This document shows, piece by piece, positions 1 through 13,692 of a stretch of 64,000 bases of DNA; position 1 is the stretch's first letter, and each line of letters begins with the position of its first letter. The stretch is from NCBI RefSeq assembly GCF_020524005.1, contig NZ_JAIVKK010000001.1:372001-436000 (forward strand), read 5' to 3'. The stretch is from Microbulbifer aggregans. GTDB lineage: Bacteria > Pseudomonadota > Gammaproteobacteria > Pseudomonadales > Cellvibrionaceae. The notes under the pieces are model-generated. The model saw only the letters and a program-made list of their open reading frames with translations, was not told the DNA's origin and did no database searches. Made by a program: the position numbers and the translations under genes.

Positions 1-1
1 C

Positions 2-2224
2 CATGAATTCATGACGGTTGAACACCTGTTGCTGGCACTGCTGGACAATGAATCCGCCGCAGACGTTCTCCACGCGTGCGGAGCTGACTTGAGCGCCCTG
101 CGCAGGGAGCTGCTCGAGTTCGTTGACTCAACAACGCCACTCATTCCAGAGAACGACACCGAGCGGGAGACCCAGCCAACGCTCGGCTTCCAGCGCGTAC
201 TGCAACGTGCGGTGTTCCATGTGCAATCGTCAGGCAAAAAAGAGGTGACCGGTGCAAACGTGCTGGTCGCAATTTTTTGCGAGCAGGAAAGTCAGGCGGT
301 CTACTACCTCAAGCAACAAAGTGTTGCTCGCATTGATGTCGTTAATTACATCACCCATGGTATTTCCCGCGTAAGCTCTGGCGGGCACAACTCTCACAGC
401 AACCCCGATCCATCCCCAGAGCAGGTGGATGAAGATCTGGGCAGCACTGCGGAACCTGGTGGTTCAGATCCGCTGGAAAGTTACGCCACCAATCTAAACC
501 AGGAAGCAATTCTTGGTCGGATCGACCCTCTGGTAGGTCGGGCCCCGGAAGTTGAGCGAGTGACTCAGGTACTGGCGCGCCGGCGTAAAAACAACCCGCT
601 GCTCGTTGGTGAGTCCGGCGTGGGCAAGACTGCGATTGCAGAAGGCCTGGCCCGCCGCATCGTGGATGGTGAGGTTCCCGAGCCGCTACAGGAGAGCACT
701 ATTTACTCGCTCGACCTGGGCTCTCTCCTTGCTGGCACCAAGTATCGAGGAGACTTCGAAAAGCGCTTCAAGGCGCTGCTGGCAGAACTGAAAAAGCGTG
801 AGCATGCGGTGCTATTTATCGACGAGATTCACACCATTATTGGCGCCGGCGCAGCATCTGGCGGCGTAATGGATGCATCTAACCTGCTCAAACCATTACT
901 TTCCAGTGGCCAGTTGCGCTGCATCGGCTCGACGACCTTCAACGAGTATCGCGGGATTTTCGAAAAAGATCGCGCGCTTTCACGCCGCTTCCAGAAAATT
1001 GACGTTCATGAACCCTCCGTGGAGGAGACCGTGCAGATTCTGCAGGGCCTGAAATCCTGCTTTGAGGATCACCACAAGGTCCGCTTTACTGATTCTGCTC
1101 TGGAAGCTGCTGCACAACTGGCGAATCGACATATTACGGAGCGCTTCCTGCCAGACAAGGCCATTGATGTCATTGATGAGGCTGGTGCATACCAGGCTCT
1201 GCTCCCGGCAGGCCAGCGTACCGAGACCATTACTGTCACAGAAATCGAAAATGTCGTTGCGAAAATGGCGCGGATACCGGCCAAGAGTGTTTCCGCATCC
1301 GACAAGGTTCAGCTGGCCAAGCTTGAAGACAACCTCAAGATGGTTGTGTTTGGGCAGGATCAGGCTATTGATGCGCTTGCCACGTCGATCAAGCTCTCCC
1401 GAGCCGGCCTGGGTGCAGAAGAGAAGCCTATTGGCTCATTCCTGTTTGCCGGGCCCACTGGTGTGGGTAAAACCGAGCTTTGCCGGCAGCTTGCCCAGGT
1501 CATGGGGATCGAGCTGATTCGATTCGATATGTCCGAGTATATGGAGCGCCACACGGTTTCCCGGCTCATTGGTGCGCCTCCCGGCTACGTCGGTTTCGAC
1601 CAGGGCGGCCTGCTTACCGATTCGGTGACCAAGCATCCTCACAGTGTGGTGCTTCTGGACGAAATCGAGAAAGCGCACCCAGAAGTGTTCAACCTGCTGC
1701 TTCAGGTTATGGATCACGGCACGCTTACGGACAACAACGGCCGCAAAGCTGACTTCCGCAATGTAATCCTGATTATGACGACCAATGCCGGTGCAGAGCG
1801 TATGAGTCGCCGCTCGATTGGGTTTACCAGTCAGGACCACAGTTCTGACGGAATGGAGGAGATTAAAAAGATGTTTACTCCCGAGTTCCGCAACCGTCTG
1901 GATAGCATCATCCAGTTTGGAGCCCTGGATCTCTCCGTGGTCAAAACTGTGGTGGACAAGTTTATCGTCGAGCTACAGGCACAACTCGATGAGTCCAGAG
2001 TGACACTCGAAGTGGATGATGAGGCTCGGGAGTGGATTGCTGTCAACGGATATGACGAAAAGATGGGTGCGCGCCCCATGGCCCGCCTGATTCGCGAGAA
2101 GTTGCGCAAGCCACTGGCTGAAGCGGTATTGTTCGGTGATCTTTCGGAAGAGGGGGGGCGTGTGGAAGTCACCGTTGAGGAAGATCGGCTCAAGATTAGT
2201 ACTGCGGTGCCAGCCCTGCATTAA
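2..2224 (+). CDS. clpA: ATP-dependent Clp protease ATP-binding subunit ClpA (5' end outside window)
   Basis: AAA+ unfoldase that recognises substrates, including N-degron proteins brought by ClpS, and threads them into ClpP. The reading frame is open to the window edge and encodes HEF before the Met at position 11; ClpA proteins read [14 protein letters not shown] there, so that Met is internal and about two dozen N-terminal residues are missing. Counting from that Met, the N-domain occupies roughly residues 1-140, the first Walker A (GESGVGKT) is at 200-207 and the second (GPTGVGKT) at 481-488, with DEIH and DEIE Walker B motifs after each. An IGF sequence in the loop that docks ClpP follows the second ATPase core. 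It converges on infA across a shared terminator. The aat and bpt genes nearby make ClpA substrates, so the neighbourhood is functionally coherent. Identity is certain. Confidence 0.97.
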   Translation, partial: HEFMTVEHLLLALLDNESAADVLHACGADLSALRRELLEFVDSTTPLIPENDTERETQPTLGFQRVLQRAVFHVQSSGKKEVTGANVLVAIFCEQESQAVYYLKQQSVARIDVVNYITHGISRVSSGGHNSHSNPDPSPEQVDEDLGSTAEPGGSDPLESYATNLNQEAILGRIDPLVGRAPEVERVTQVLARRRKNNPLLVGESGVGKTAIAEGLARRIVDGEVPEPLQESTIYSLDLGSLLAGTKYRGDFEKRFKALLAELKKREHAVLFIDEIHTIIGAGAASGGVMDASNLLKPLLSSGQLRCIGSTTFNEYRGIFEKDRALSRRFQKIDVHEPSVEETVQILQGLKSCFEDHHKVRFTDSALEAAAQLANRHITERFLPDKAIDVIDEAGAYQALLPAGQRTETITVTEIENVVAKMARIPAKSVSASDKVQLAKLEDNLKMVVFGQDQAIDALATSIKLSRAGLGAEEKPIGSFLFAGPTGVGKTELCRQLAQVMGIELIRFDMSEYMERHTVSRLIGAPPGYVGFDQGGLLTDSVTKHPHSVVLLDEIEKAHPEVFNLLLQVMDHGTLTDNNGRKADFRNVILIMTTNAGAERMSRRSIGFTSQDHSSDGMEEIKKMFTPEFRNRLDSIIQFGALDLSVVKTVVDKFIVELQAQLDESRVTLEVDDEAREWIAVNGYDEKMGARPMARLIREKLRKPLAEAVLFGDLSEEGGRVEVTVEEDRLKISTAVPALH

Positions 2225-2245
2225 TACCGCAGAAATTTAGAAACG

Positions 2246-2273
2246 AAAAAAGCCACCAGAAGGTGGCTTTTTT
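2246..2273. terminator. Bidirectional intrinsic terminator between clpA and infA
   Basis: A run of A, then GCCACC, a 4-nt loop AGAA, GGTGGC and a run of T. Because the stem is flanked by A on one side and T on the other it can end transcription on both strands, which suits the convergent clpA and infA genes. Confidence 0.85.
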
Positions 2274-2308
2274 ATTACTGCGGATTCAAGAATCACGCAG
2301 CGAAGGAA

Positions 2309-2527
2309 TCAGCGAGCGCGGTAGGTGATCCGACCTTTGCTCAGGTCGTAGGGAGTCAGCTCTACCTTGACCTTGTCGCCAGTCAGGATGCGAATATAGT
2401 TCTTGCGCATCTTGCCGGAAATGTGTGCGATCACCACATGTCCGTTTTCCAATTTCACGCGGAACGTGGTGTTCGGCAGGGTGTCGATCACCTCACCTTC
2501 CATTTCAATGTAATCGTCTTTTGCCAT
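2309..2527 (-). CDS. infA: Translation initiation factor IF-1
   Basis: Seventy-two residues, exactly the usual length of IF-1, forming a single S1-type OB fold. IF-1 sits in the A site of the 30S subunit and supports IF-2 and IF-3 during initiation. The sequence begins [13 protein letters not shown] and ends KGRITYRAR, both typical for gammaproteobacterial IF-1. It follows bpt on the same strand with about 165 nt between them, so it may have its own promoter. It ends at the bidirectional hairpin shared with clpA. Confidence 0.97.
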   Translation of the reverse strand: MAKDDYIEMEGEVIDTLPNTTFRVKLENGHVVIAHISGKMRKNYIRILTGDKVKVELTPYDLSKGRITYRAR

Positions 2528-2693
2528 GCGGCAGCAACCTTTGATTAATTTCTACTAGCTTTGCAGTCGCCTCTGGAGCAGACGCCAGGTGCAACGGGCG
2601 TGCATTTTGCACGAAAAGCGCTTCCAGGCCAAGCGCTATTGGGATCTCAGCAATGATTGCGGAAGCGGCTTGCGGAAAGCGGGTTAAAACCGC

Positions 2694-3413
2694 TCAGTCA
2701 CCCCGGCGCGACCAGCGGTGATTCTCCAGTGTTTCGAGCGGCTGAAAGTGGCTTTTGTAGGCCATTTTCTGGCACGACTCGATCCAGTATCCCAGATACA
2801 CGCTCGCCAATCCCAGGCGGCGCGCCCAGTCAATTTGATACAGAATCGAATAGCTTCCCAGGCTGCGGCGCTCTGCATCGGGATCATAGAAAGTATAGAT
2901 AGCGGAAATGCCCGCACTGAGTACATCGGTGACCGCTACCGCAATGAGGCGACCCCGATCACGAAATTCCAAATATTTCGTGGTGCCCCAGGGGTTATTC
3001 AGGAAGCTGCGAAACTGATCGCGGCTGGGTGGGTACATTTCGCCATCCGCATGCCTCTGCTCGAGGTAATGCGCGTAGAGTGCGTAGTGCTCTTCGGTAT
3101 CAATATCAGTCTGATGCAGGATCTCCAGATCACTGTTTCTACGCCAGCAGCGCCTCTGATTGCGATTTGGCGTAAACAGCTCAACAGGCACCCTGGATGC
3201 TATACAGGCGTTACAGGTAGCGCATTGCGGTCGGTAGAGGTAATTGCCGCTACGCCGAAAGCCCAGTTCGGAAAGGCGGCTATATAGCGCCTGATCTACG
3301 GGAGCTTCCGGGTCAACGAATACGGTCGTGGCTTCCCGGTCTTCCAGGTAGCCGCAGGGGTGCGGCAGGGTTGCCAGGAGTCGTATCGAATCCAATTGGG
3401 AATACTTACTCAA
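2694..3413 (-). CDS. bpt: Aspartate/glutamate leucyltransferase (Bpt, arginyltransferase fold)
   Basis: 239 residues, normal for bacterial Bpt/Ate. Bpt moves leucine from Leu-tRNA to proteins starting with Asp or Glu, creating a primary destabilising residue for ClpS/ClpAP. The cysteine-rich N-terminal segment (CATCNACIASRVPV, around residues 65-80) and the later segment with YFYDPD-like and YLGYWI motifs are characteristic of the family (Ate_N followed by Ate_C, a GNAT-like fold). It lies 99 nt downstream of aat on the same strand and is probably cotranscribed. E. coli lacks this enzyme; the aat-bpt-infA-clpA order is the Pseudomonas-type arrangement. The leucyl rather than arginyl specificity is inferred from the bacterial family. 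Confidence 0.93.
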   Translation of the reverse strand: MSKYSQLDSIRLLATLPHPCGYLEDREATTVFVDPEAPVDQALYSRLSELGFRRSGNYLYRPQCATCNACIASRVPVELFTPNRNQRRCWRRNSDLEILHQTDIDTEEHYALYAHYLEQRHADGEMYPPSRDQFRSFLNNPWGTTKYLEFRDRGRLIAVAVTDVLSAGISAIYTFYDPDAERRSLGSYSILYQIDWARRLGLASVYLGYWIESCQKMAYKSHFQPLETLENHRWSRRGD

Positions 3414-3512
3414 ACCATTTCCCCTGCCGGTGTTACCTGTCGCGATGGGTAGCCCTGAGCCATCAATATCTCAGGTTAATTTGTTTCTGTGCTCGTACCA
3501 AGTACCCCTGGC

Positions 3513-4220
3513 TTAACTCTCGGGGGAGGGGGCCATGCGTGGCCAGGGCGCCGGGAATCCGGGTCGGGCTACCTCATTTTGCAGTTTCGCCTCAAAGCGG
3601 CTCCGGGAAATCTCCTGCGCTCCCAGGCTGGCCAGATGGGGATTGCTCACCTGGCAGTCAATCAGCTGGCAATCCCACTGCCGCAGCTGTGCGATAAGAT
3701 GCGCAAAAGCGACTTTGGAGGCGTCAGTAGCGCGGTGAAACATGGACTCACCGAAGAAAACGCGGCCGATGGCAATACCGTAGAGCCCACCAACGAGCTC
3801 GCCATCCTCCCATGCCTCGACGGAGTGCGCATGCCCGCGGGCATGCATCAGCTGGTAGGCGCAATGCATTTCATTCGTGATCCAGGTGCCAGAGTCATCA
3901 GGCCTGGGGCCGGCGCAGCCCTGCATCACTGCACTGAATGCCTGGTCGAACGTCACCTGATAGCGCTGGCGGCGGAGTGTCTTGCGCAGGCTGCGGGAAA
4001 ATGTGACCTCACAAGGGAAAAAGACGCAACGGGGGGAGGGTGACCACCAGAGAATTGGCTGGTCATCTGAGAACCAGGGAAATATACCTCGGCGGTAAGC
4101 GGCCAAAAGCCAATCCGGGGTCAGCGCGCCACCAACGGCCAGCAGCCCATTGGGGTCATCCAGTGCCTGCTCGGTGGCCGGAAAATCAACGTTATCCGCA
4201 TCAAGAAGGGGAAGTATCAT
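3513..4220 (-). CDS. aat: Leucyl/phenylalanyl-tRNA--protein transferase
   Basis: Adds Leu or Phe from tRNA to proteins with N-terminal Lys or Arg, the second bacterial route into the ClpS/ClpAP N-degron pathway. The start at 4220 (MILPLLDADNVDFP) gives 235 residues, matching the family length; a longer open frame begins at 4340 but would start inside a terminator hairpin, so it is rejected. Family hallmarks visible are DPNGLLAVGG, RRGIFPWF, the WWSPSPR segment and the HSVEAWEDGELVGGLYG segment. It is first in a likely aat-bpt transcription unit and is separated from trxB by an intrinsic terminator. Confidence 0.95.
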   Translation of the reverse strand: MILPLLDADNVDFPATEQALDDPNGLLAVGGALTPDWLLAAYRRGIFPWFSDDQPILWWSPSPRCVFFPCEVTFSRSLRKTLRRQRYQVTFDQAFSAVMQGCAGPRPDDSGTWITNEMHCAYQLMHARGHAHSVEAWEDGELVGGLYGIAIGRVFFGESMFHRATDASKVAFAHLIAQLRQWDCQLIDCQVSNPHLASLGAQEISRSRFEAKLQNEVARPGFPAPWPRMAPSPES

Positions 4221-4293
4221 GAATTTGGGGGCGCCTTGCTCCTGAGTCCGGATAACAATACCGAATAAGAAAAATGATGCCACCGACTTGCAC

Positions 4294-4321
4294 AAAAAAG
4301 GCGATCCGAAGATCGCCTTTT
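4294..4321 (-). terminator. Intrinsic terminator after trxB
   Basis: On the minus strand: GGCGATC, loop TTCG, GATCGCC, then six T. It lies 30 nt past the trxB stop and before the aat start, ending the trxB transcript and supporting the shorter aat start. Confidence 0.85.
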
Positions 4322-4352
4322 GGGGTCGCATCACGCACACCGGTCGAGGCCA

Positions 4353-5793
<1,441 letters not shown>

Positions 5794-8118
5794 TTGAAGG
5801 CTGAGACAGAAGCCAAAACGGCAAACGCGATCCCGGAAACATTCATTGCGCGTATTGCACGTGAGGGGTCGTTGATTGCGCTGCTAGCGGGCACCTTGCT
5901 GGCCGGCATCAGCTTGCTGAGCTACGACGCGGGTGATCCCGGTTGGTCCCATACGGGCAGTGGTGGCGACATACATAACGCGATAGGACCCACCGGAGCC
6001 TGGCTTGCCGACGTCAGTCTGTCGCTGCTGGGCTGGATGGCCTACCTGTTTCCGATCCTGATCGGCTGGCGCGCCTTGCGGATGTTGCGCGACCGCAATG
6101 CGCGTTTTCACGGTCCGCTGTTTGCGTTAAGGCTTGCCGGGCTGGTGGTATTGCTTTTAGCTGGCGCGGCCATCGCAACACTTTGCTTTGCTGAATCACA
6201 AGCTCCATTGCCGTTCTCGAACGGCGGCATCCTCGGCGCTGCAATCTCTGCGTTTATGGAGCAGGGGCTTGGTTATGTGGGAGCAACCATCCTGCTGCTC
6301 TCTCTATTTGCCATCGGTGTCACCATCTTTACCGGTATGTCCTGGCTCAAGCTTTTCGAAGATATTGGCCGCAGTGTGCTGTTTGTGTTTTCCGTGATTG
6401 CCTCGCGCCTGGCAAGAGCGCGACAGAACCGTGAAGAAAAGCGTGTGGCACTGGAAGCGAAAGTGGTACGCAAAGCGGCAATAGAAGAAGAGAAGCAGCG
6501 TACCGCGAAGCGGCAGCCACCAAGGATCGAGCCCACTGTCCCGCCAGTCAAAGAAAGTCCCAGGGTCGCGAAAGAAAAGCAGCGGGAACTGTTCAACGAA
6601 CCGGTGACCGGCGAGCTACCTGCGCTTTCGCTATTGGACCCTGCAGACACTAATAAGAAGGCCGGGTTTTCACGTGAGTCCCTGGAGGCCCTTTCGCGGC
6701 TGCTTGAACTCAAGCTAAAAGACTTCGGGGTCGTTGCCGAGGTGGTCTCAGTTTTGCCGGGTCCGGTGGTTACCCGTTTCGAAATTCAGCCTGCGCCCGG
6801 GGTGAAAGTCAGCCGTATCACCAATCTGGCCAAAGACCTCGCACGTTCACTGGCGGTAATCAGTGTCCGGGTTGTGGAAGTCATTCCCGGGAAATCGGTG
6901 GTAGGCATCGAGATCCCGAACGAAAACCGCCAGATGGTACGGTTGTCGGAGGTTATCGGCGCTGAAATATATGAAAAGGCTGGTTCCGCGTTGACGCTGG
7001 CACTCGGTCACGATATTGCCGGACAGCCCGTTGTCGCTGATCTTGCCAAAATGCCACACCTGTTGGTGGCCGGTACCACCGGTTCCGGTAAGTCGGTAGG
7101 CATCAATGTGATGCTGTTGAGCCTGCTTTACAAATCCACACCCGAGCAGGTACGGCTAATCCTCGTCGACCCGAAGATGCTCGAGCTTTCGGTCTACGAG
7201 GGTATCCCGCATTTGCTCACACCGGTAATCACCGACATGAATGACGCGGCCAATGGCTTGCGCTGGTGCGTCGGTGAAATGGAGCGCCGCTATAAACTCA
7301 TGGCCGCTATGGGAGTGCGCAATCTCGCGGGCTTCAACCGCAAGGTGAAGGAAGCCATCGCCGCAGGAACACCCCTGATCGACCCGACGTGGCAGCCAGA
7401 CCCGATGTCGAGTGTGCCGGAAGCAGAGCAAACGGCGCCACACTTGAAGCATCTACCTGCTATCGTTGTTGTGATTGATGAATTTGCCGACATGATGATG
7501 ATCGTCGGTAAAAAAGTTGAACAGCTAATTGCCCGAATTGCCCAGAAGGCACGGGCAGCCGGTATCCACCTGCTACTGGCCACGCAGCGCCCGTCGGTAG
7601 ACGTGATCACTGGCTTGATCAAAGCCAACGTACCGACACGAATGGCCTTCCAGGTGTCCTCGAAAGTCGACTCCCGCACCATTCTCGACCAGGGCGGAGC
7701 CGAGCAGCTGCTGGGCCATGGTGACATGCTCTACCTGCCACCAGGCACTGCAGTGCCGATCCGGGTACACGGTGCTTTCGTGGATGATCATGAGGTTCAC
7801 CAGGTTGTTGCTGACTGGTGTCGCCGCGGTGAGCCAGAGTACATTGATGGCATCGTAGACGACTCGAACAACAGTATCCCGGTGCCGGGTATGGCTACTG
7901 AGGGTGGGGAAGACGATCCGGAAGCGGATGCGCTTTACGATGAGGCTGTTGCTTTTGTGACCAAGTCCAGGAAGGCATCCATTTCATCCGTGCAGCGCCA
8001 GTTGCGTATCGGCTACAATCGCGCCGCGCGCATGATTGAAACCATGGAAGCAGCCGGCGTGGTTTCGCCCCAGCAGGCTAACGGTAATCGCGAGGTGCTG
8101 GCACCGCCACCGGCATAG
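5794..8118 (+). CDS. ftsK: DNA translocase FtsK
   Basis: Septal DNA pump that moves sister chromosomes apart and activates XerCD recombination at dif. 774 residues. Starts with TTG preceded by GAGGT about 6 nt upstream. The N-terminal part (residues about 20-200) has four hydrophobic membrane segments, followed by a charged linker of about 80 residues rich in Lys, Arg, Glu and Pro, then the FtsK/SpoIIIE motor with Walker A GTTGSGKS at 427-434 and Walker [10 protein letters not shown]. The last 65 residues form the winged-helix gamma domain that reads KOPS sites ([20 protein letters not shown]). The linker is shorter than in E. coli FtsK (1329 aa), as is common outside enterics. lolA follows 96 nt downstream. 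Confidence 0.96.
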   Translation: MKAETEAKTANAIPETFIARIAREGSLIALLAGTLLAGISLLSYDAGDPGWSHTGSGGDIHNAIGPTGAWLADVSLSLLGWMAYLFPILIGWRALRMLRDRNARFHGPLFALRLAGLVVLLLAGAAIATLCFAESQAPLPFSNGGILGAAISAFMEQGLGYVGATILLLSLFAIGVTIFTGMSWLKLFEDIGRSVLFVFSVIASRLARARQNREEKRVALEAKVVRKAAIEEEKQRTAKRQPPRIEPTVPPVKESPRVAKEKQRELFNEPVTGELPALSLLDPADTNKKAGFSRESLEALSRLLELKLKDFGVVAEVVSVLPGPVVTRFEIQPAPGVKVSRITNLAKDLARSLAVISVRVVEVIPGKSVVGIEIPNENRQMVRLSEVIGAEIYEKAGSALTLALGHDIAGQPVVADLAKMPHLLVAGTTGSGKSVGINVMLLSLLYKSTPEQVRLILVDPKMLELSVYEGIPHLLTPVITDMNDAANGLRWCVGEMERRYKLMAAMGVRNLAGFNRKVKEAIAAGTPLIDPTWQPDPMSSVPEAEQTAPHLKHLPAIVVVIDEFADMMMIVGKKVEQLIARIAQKARAAGIHLLLATQRPSVDVITGLIKANVPTRMAFQVSSKVDSRTILDQGGAEQLLGHGDMLYLPPGTAVPIRVHGAFVDDHEVHQVVADWCRRGEPEYIDGIVDDSNNSIPVPGMATEGGEDDPEADALYDEAVAFVTKSRKASISSVQRQLRIGYNRAARMIETMEAAGVVSPQQANGNREVLAPPPA

Positions 8119-8214
8119 AGCTTCGGTATTTCGTTTGGGGTTCAGGCAGGGTTCACTTGCCGCCAACTAGTCTTTAAGGACAGCCCCAACCGACAAGCAA
8201 ATAGGAAGGCAGCC

Positions 8215-8832
8215 ATGAAACAAACTCTTAGTCTTTTCCTGATCGCACTGGGATTCACCCTGGGCACCTCCGGCGCCCGTGCTGATGCCACCGATGAGCT
8301 CAGCCGGTTACTGCAGCCACTGGGTGCCATTTCCGGGAGCTTCCGCCAAACGCTGAAGGACGAAAAGGGCAAGGTACTGCAGAAAAGCAGCGGCAACTTT
8401 TCTGTGCAGCGTCCCGGCAAGTTGCGCTGGCAGACCGGCGAACCCTTTCCGCAGCTTCTGGTGACCAACAACAAGAATCTGTGGTTGTACGATCCGGACC
8501 TGGAGCAGGTGACCATCCGCCCGGTGGATAACCGCATGAAAGAAACACCTGCGCTACTGCTCGGCGGCAAGGTTGAAGACATTCGCGGCTCGTTTGCAGT
8601 AGCCAACAAGAAGGGCGCTTACTACCTTACACCCAAGCGCAAGTCTGCACCGTTCAAATCCATGGTGATTCGCTTCGATAAAGGTGGCTTGCCCTCCGCA
8701 ATGACCGTACGTGATGGCATGGGGCAGACCACCGAGATCAACTTCAATGGCTTGCAGGCTAACCCGAAGCTGTCGTCTTCCATCTTCAACTTCAAAGTAC
8801 CCAAGGGGACCGACGTAATCCGCGATGAATGA
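8215..8832 (+). CDS. lolA: Outer-membrane lipoprotein chaperone LolA
   Basis: Periplasmic carrier that takes lipoproteins from the LolCDE transporter to LolB. 205 residues with a signal peptide cleaved probably after ARA (residue 23). The mature part begins by measuring out the family pattern of [17 protein letters not shown] and GKLRWQT, typical of LolA's open beta-barrel. ATG at 8215 follows a weak purine-rich AGGAAGG stretch. Its last 8 nt overlap the start of rarA, so the two are translationally linked, an arrangement found across gammaproteobacteria. Confidence 0.95.
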   Translation: MKQTLSLFLIALGFTLGTSGARADATDELSRLLQPLGAISGSFRQTLKDEKGKVLQKSSGNFSVQRPGKLRWQTGEPFPQLLVTNNKNLWLYDPDLEQVTIRPVDNRMKETPALLLGGKVEDIRGSFAVANKKGAYYLTPKRKSAPFKSMVIRFDKGGLPSAMTVRDGMGQTTEINFNGLQANPKLSSSIFNFKVPKGTDVIRDE

Positions 8833-10174
8833 CCTGTTCCAGTCGCAACCCCGACACCAACCATTGGCCGCCCGCATGCGGCCCGAAACTCTGGCCCACT
8901 ATGTGGGCCAGACGCATTTATTGGGGCAAGGTAAACCGCTGCGCGAAGCCATAGAGCGCGGGCAGCTCCACTCCATGGTACTGTGGGGGCCTCCTGGGGT
9001 TGGCAAAACCACCTTTGCGCGCCTGCTGGCACAGGAGTGTGATGCGCGCTTCGCCACACTGTCTGCTGTACTTGCGGGGGTAAAGCAGATTCGCCAGGCG
9101 GTTGCCGAGGCCGAGCAGCATAGTGCGCAATTCGGGCGCGGCACCATCCTGTTCGTGGACGAGGTTCACCGGTTTAACAAGTCCCAGCAGGACGCTTTTC
9201 TGCCATATGTGGAAGAGGGTACGGTTACCTTTGTCGGCGCCACCACGGAAAATCCGGCGTTCGAACTTAACAATGCGCTGTTGTCGCGCTGCCGGGTCTA
9301 CCTCCTGCGGAGCCTCAGCCAGGAAGAGCTGAACGGGCTGCTGACCCGCGCGCTGGCTGAGGATGCGGAGCTGTCTGCCCGCAACATCCGCATACCCCAG
9401 GACATATTGGATAAAATCACCCTGAGTGCCGACGGCGATGCCCGCAGTGCACTCAATTTGCTGGAAATTGCCTGCGACCTTTCCCGCGAAGAAAGTGGAG
9501 AGCAGGTAATTGATGACTCCGTACTGACTGAGGTGCTGAGTGCGGATGTCCGCCGGTTTGATAAAGGCGGGGATTACTTTTACGACCAGATCTCTGCGCT
9601 GCACAAATCTGTACGCGGCTCTGACCCGGACGCAGCGCTCTACTGGTTTGCGCGCATGATCGATGGCGGTTGCGACCCGCTATATATCGCACGCCGGGCA
9701 GTGCGAATGGCCAGCGAGGATATCGGCAACGCAGATCCGCGCGCCATGGAAATCGCGCTCAACGCCTGGGATGTTCAGGAGCGTCTCGGCAGCCCGGAAG
9801 GGGAACTGGCAATCGCACAGGCCATTGTATATCTCGCCATCGCCGCCAAGAGTAACGCTGTATACAGTGCCTACAAGCGCGCGCTGGCGGATGTGCGCCG
9901 GGAGCCCAGTTACGAGGTGCCCATTCATTTGCGCAATGCACCCACCAAGCTTGCGAAGTCAATGGCGCACGGGGCTGAGTATCGCTACGCACACGACGAA
10001 CCTGAGGGGTTTGCAGCGGGAGAGAACTATTTCCCGGAGGCGATCGCGGACCGGCGCTACTACCATCCGGTAAATCGCGGACTGGAAGGCAAAATTTTAG
10101 AGAAGCTGCAGCGCCTGGAAAGCCTGAATCGGAAGAGCCCGTTGCAACGGTACCCAAGCCCGGAAAAACCGTAA
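8825..10174 (+). CDS. rarA: Replication-associated recombination protein A (RarA/MgsA)
   Basis: AAA+ ATPase of the clamp-loader clade that acts at stalled replication forks. 449 residues. Walker A GPPGVGKT begins at residue 55 and Walker [11 protein letters not shown] is near residue 113, followed by the sensor region [12 protein letters not shown] and the arginine finger LLSRCRVY. The C-terminal tetramerisation domain (about 270-430) contains the [16 protein letters not shown] and YFPE segments typical of the family. The ATG overlaps the lolA stop (ATGAATGA). crcB follows 37 nt later. Confidence 0.95.
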   Translation: MNDLFQSQPRHQPLAARMRPETLAHYVGQTHLLGQGKPLREAIERGQLHSMVLWGPPGVGKTTFARLLAQECDARFATLSAVLAGVKQIRQAVAEAEQHSAQFGRGTILFVDEVHRFNKSQQDAFLPYVEEGTVTFVGATTENPAFELNNALLSRCRVYLLRSLSQEELNGLLTRALAEDAELSARNIRIPQDILDKITLSADGDARSALNLLEIACDLSREESGEQVIDDSVLTEVLSADVRRFDKGGDYFYDQISALHKSVRGSDPDAALYWFARMIDGGCDPLYIARRAVRMASEDIGNADPRAMEIALNAWDVQERLGSPEGELAIAQAIVYLAIAAKSNAVYSAYKRALADVRREPSYEVPIHLRNAPTKLAKSMAHGAEYRYAHDEPEGFAAGENYFPEAIADRRYYHPVNRGLEGKILEKLQRLESLNRKSPLQRYPSPEKP

Positions 10175-10211
10175 TATTCCAAGACAACAACAAAAACGTC
10201 AGATCCAGTCT

Positions 10212-10586
10212 ATGCAATGGCTTGCAATCGCACTTGGCGGCGCTGTAGGCGCCATACTTCGCCACCTGATAGGCGTATGGAGTTACCCGGTCTTCGAAGG
10301 CCGGGTACCACTCGGCACGTTTATCGTAAATGTGGTCGGTTCTTTTTTGATCGGCATCACCTATGTTTTGATCGTCGAACGCGGACTCCTGGGGCCGGAG
10401 TGGCGGCTGATGATCATGACTGGCCTGTTCGGCGCTCTGACAACCTTCTCGACCTTCTCGCTGGAAACCGTGCTGTTGTGGCACAATGGCCAGCCTTTAA
10501 CGGCTCTGGCCTATATTCTGGTCAGTTTGCTGGTGTGTTTGGCGGCCACAGGGGCGGCCATTGCACTGGCTATGAAATATCTATAA
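10212..10586 (+). CDS. crcB: Fluoride ion channel CrcB (Fluc)
   Basis: Dual-topology dimeric channel that lets fluoride leave the cell. 124 residues, four predicted transmembrane helices, and the family motifs GGAVGAILRH at the N-terminus, GTFIVNVVGSFLIG and GLFGALTTFSTFS in the third helix (the TFSTF stretch lines the fluoride pore). It sits between rarA and serS with short gaps. No crcB-type fluoride riboswitch was recognised in the 37 nt upstream, so it is probably expressed constitutively with its neighbours. Confidence 0.94.
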   Translation: MQWLAIALGGAVGAILRHLIGVWSYPVFEGRVPLGTFIVNVVGSFLIGITYVLIVERGLLGPEWRLMIMTGLFGALTTFSTFSLETVLLWHNGQPLTALAYILVSLLVCLAATGAAIALAMKYL

Positions 10587-11882
<1,296 letters not shown>

Positions 11883-11902
11883 GCAGTAATTGGAATACAA
11901 CT

Positions 11903-13282
11903 TTGCGTTACCTGCCTCTCGCTTTTGATTTAAGAAATCGTCCCTGCCTAGTTGTCGGTGGGGGCTCCATTGCCACGCGCAAAGCGCGGCTATTGAAAAA
12001 GGCGGAGGCGCGCCTGCTGGTAGTGGCTCCGGATATCACCGATGAGCTGCGCCAGCTGGTGCTGGCAAGCGGCGGTGAATATATCGTCGGTCGCTATCAC
12101 GCGGATCTGCTCAAAAACGTCGACATGGTCGTCGCTGCTACAGCCGACGGCGGCGTGAATGCGCAGGTGTCGGCAGATGCACAGGCTTTGCGCCTACCGG
12201 TGAATGTGGTGGATTCCCCGGATCTTTGCACTTTCACATTCCCTTCTATTGTCGAGCGAGGCCCGTTGACGGTCGGCATAAGCAGTGGCGGCAGCGCCCC
12301 GGTGCTGGCTCGTATGCTGCGCGCCCAGATCGAGACTTTGCTTTCACCCGGACTGGGGCTTGTTGCCGAGCTCGCCGGGCGTATGCGGGCCAGAGTAAAG
12401 GCCGCACTGCCTGAAGCACGCCGCAAGGATTTTTGGCACTGGGTTTTCAGTGGCCCGATTGTCGGCCAGGTCGAACGCGGCCACAGTGCGGATGCTGAAC
12501 AGACGCTATTGCGCGAGCTCCAGCGCTGGCAAGACACCCCGGCGCCTGGCGGCGAGGTGTATCTGGTCGGCGGCGGCCCCGGGGATCCCGACCTACTGAC
12601 GTTTCGTGCGTTGCGTCTCATGCAGCAGGCGGACGTCGTTTTATATGATCGACTGGTATCAACCGAAGTACTTGAGCTGGTACGCCGCGACGCAGAGCGT
12701 ATTTACGTCGGCAAGAAAAAGCAGTTCCATTCCGTCCCCCAGGATGACATCAATCAACTGCTCGTTGATCTGGCAAAAGAGGGCAAAAAGGTATTGCGCC
12801 TGAAAGGCGGTGACCCGTTTGTCTTTGGTCGTGGCGGCGAGGAAATCGATAGGCTGGCGGAGGCAAAGATCCCATTTCAGGTGGTACCGGGTATCACCGC
12901 GGCGATCGGCTGTTCCGCTTATTCCGGGATACCACTGACACACCGGGATTATGCCCAATCCGTTCGCTTCATTACCGGGCACCTGAAACAGGGGGATCTG
13001 GTATTGCCGTGGCAAGAGCTGGTCACACCGAATCAGACCGTGGTGTTTTATATGGGACTGACAGGCCTGTCTACCATCGCCGAGCAATTGATCGCCCATG
13101 GCATGGCTCCAGACATGCCCGCCGCACTGGTGGAGAAAGGCACTACCGTGGACCAGCGCGTCGTGGTGGGGACTATCGCTTCGCTGCCCGCCCTCGCTGA
13201 GGAACACAAAGTGGAGGCGCCCGCGCTTACGATCGTCGGCGGCGTCGTCAATCTTCGCGAAAAACTGGGCTGGTTCCAGTAG
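11903..13282 (+). CDS. cysG: Siroheme synthase CysG (dehydrogenase/ferrochelatase plus uroporphyrinogen-III C-methyltransferase)
   Basis: Trifunctional enzyme that makes siroheme for sulfite and nitrite reductases. 459 residues, equal to E. coli CysG. Starts with TTG. The N-terminal half (CysG-B) has the NAD-binding motif [12 protein letters not shown] at residues 17-28 and the [16 protein letters not shown]-like segment. The C-terminal half (CysG-A) starts near residue 219 with [12 protein letters not shown], and has [16 protein letters not shown] and the PGITAA segment of SAM-dependent tetrapyrrole methylases. Directly downstream of serS. Confidence 0.96.
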   Translation: MRYLPLAFDLRNRPCLVVGGGSIATRKARLLKKAEARLLVVAPDITDELRQLVLASGGEYIVGRYHADLLKNVDMVVAATADGGVNAQVSADAQALRLPVNVVDSPDLCTFTFPSIVERGPLTVGISSGGSAPVLARMLRAQIETLLSPGLGLVAELAGRMRARVKAALPEARRKDFWHWVFSGPIVGQVERGHSADAEQTLLRELQRWQDTPAPGGEVYLVGGGPGDPDLLTFRALRLMQQADVVLYDRLVSTEVLELVRRDAERIYVGKKKQFHSVPQDDINQLLVDLAKEGKKVLRLKGGDPFVFGRGGEEIDRLAEAKIPFQVVPGITAAIGCSAYSGIPLTHRDYAQSVRFITGHLKQGDLVLPWQELVTPNQTVVFYMGLTGLSTIAEQLIAHGMAPDMPAALVEKGTTVDQRVVVGTIASLPALAEEHKVEAPALTIVGGVVNLREKLGWFQ

Positions 13283-13396
13283 CCGGCAAGTCTGGCCGAT
13301 CTACTATCCATTCTTTTGCCGCTCGGGCAACATCTCAACCATCACTCGCTGCGCTCGTAACTATACTGAGGAAGTTGTTCGCGAGTGGTGGCCAGT

Positions 13397-13660
13397 ATGT
13401 TTTGGATGTTGATTCGATTTTATTGCACCATCCTGGTGCGAACTTTCCTTCCACAGGAAAGTGAAATTGTCTTGGCGAAAGAAGATGATGATCACCTGCG
13501 GCGCTATTCACGCCGCTACAAGATCAAGCGGGGCTGGGTTAAAAACCTCTGGATCGGCACGTCACTGCTGATGCTGTGTTTTCCGCTACTGCCATTTATT
13601 TTGGCGATAGGGCTGTTCACATCGTTCCTTTCATTCGCCATTCTTGACGAAACGGCCTGA
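13397..13660 (+). CDS. Small membrane protein of unknown function
   Basis: About 87 residues if started at the ATG at 13397 (two in-frame GTG codons at 13385 and 13388 would add up to four residues; none has a strong ribosome binding site). It has a hydrophobic N-terminal segment (MFWMLIRFYCTILVRTF), a charged centre with KEDDDHLRRYSRRYKIKRG, and a long hydrophobic C-terminal segment of about 35 residues. This predicts a two-segment inner-membrane protein with a positively charged loop. I do not recognise the family. It follows cysG by about 115 nt and converges on the acylase gene. Confidence 0.6.
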   Translation: MFWMLIRFYCTILVRTFLPQESEIVLAKEDDDHLRRYSRRYKIKRGWVKNLWIGTSLLMLCFPLLPFILAIGLFTSFLSFAILDETA

Positions 13661-13680
13661 GCAGCATTGCGCCGCTCAGG
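13656..13680. terminator. Weak hairpin between convergent genes
   Basis: CCTGAGC and GCTCAGG pair across 11 nt that can extend the stem through GC/GC. No proper T run follows, so a terminator role is only suggested by its place between two convergent genes. Confidence 0.3.
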
Positions 13681-13692
13681 TGCGCCTTATTT

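Noticed and set aside
4221-4340. N-terminal extension of aat
   Set aside because: It would start within the trxB terminator hairpin and has no family counterpart.
10175-10211. Fluoride riboswitch before crcB
   Set aside because: The gap is only 37 nt and shows no structure resembling the motif.
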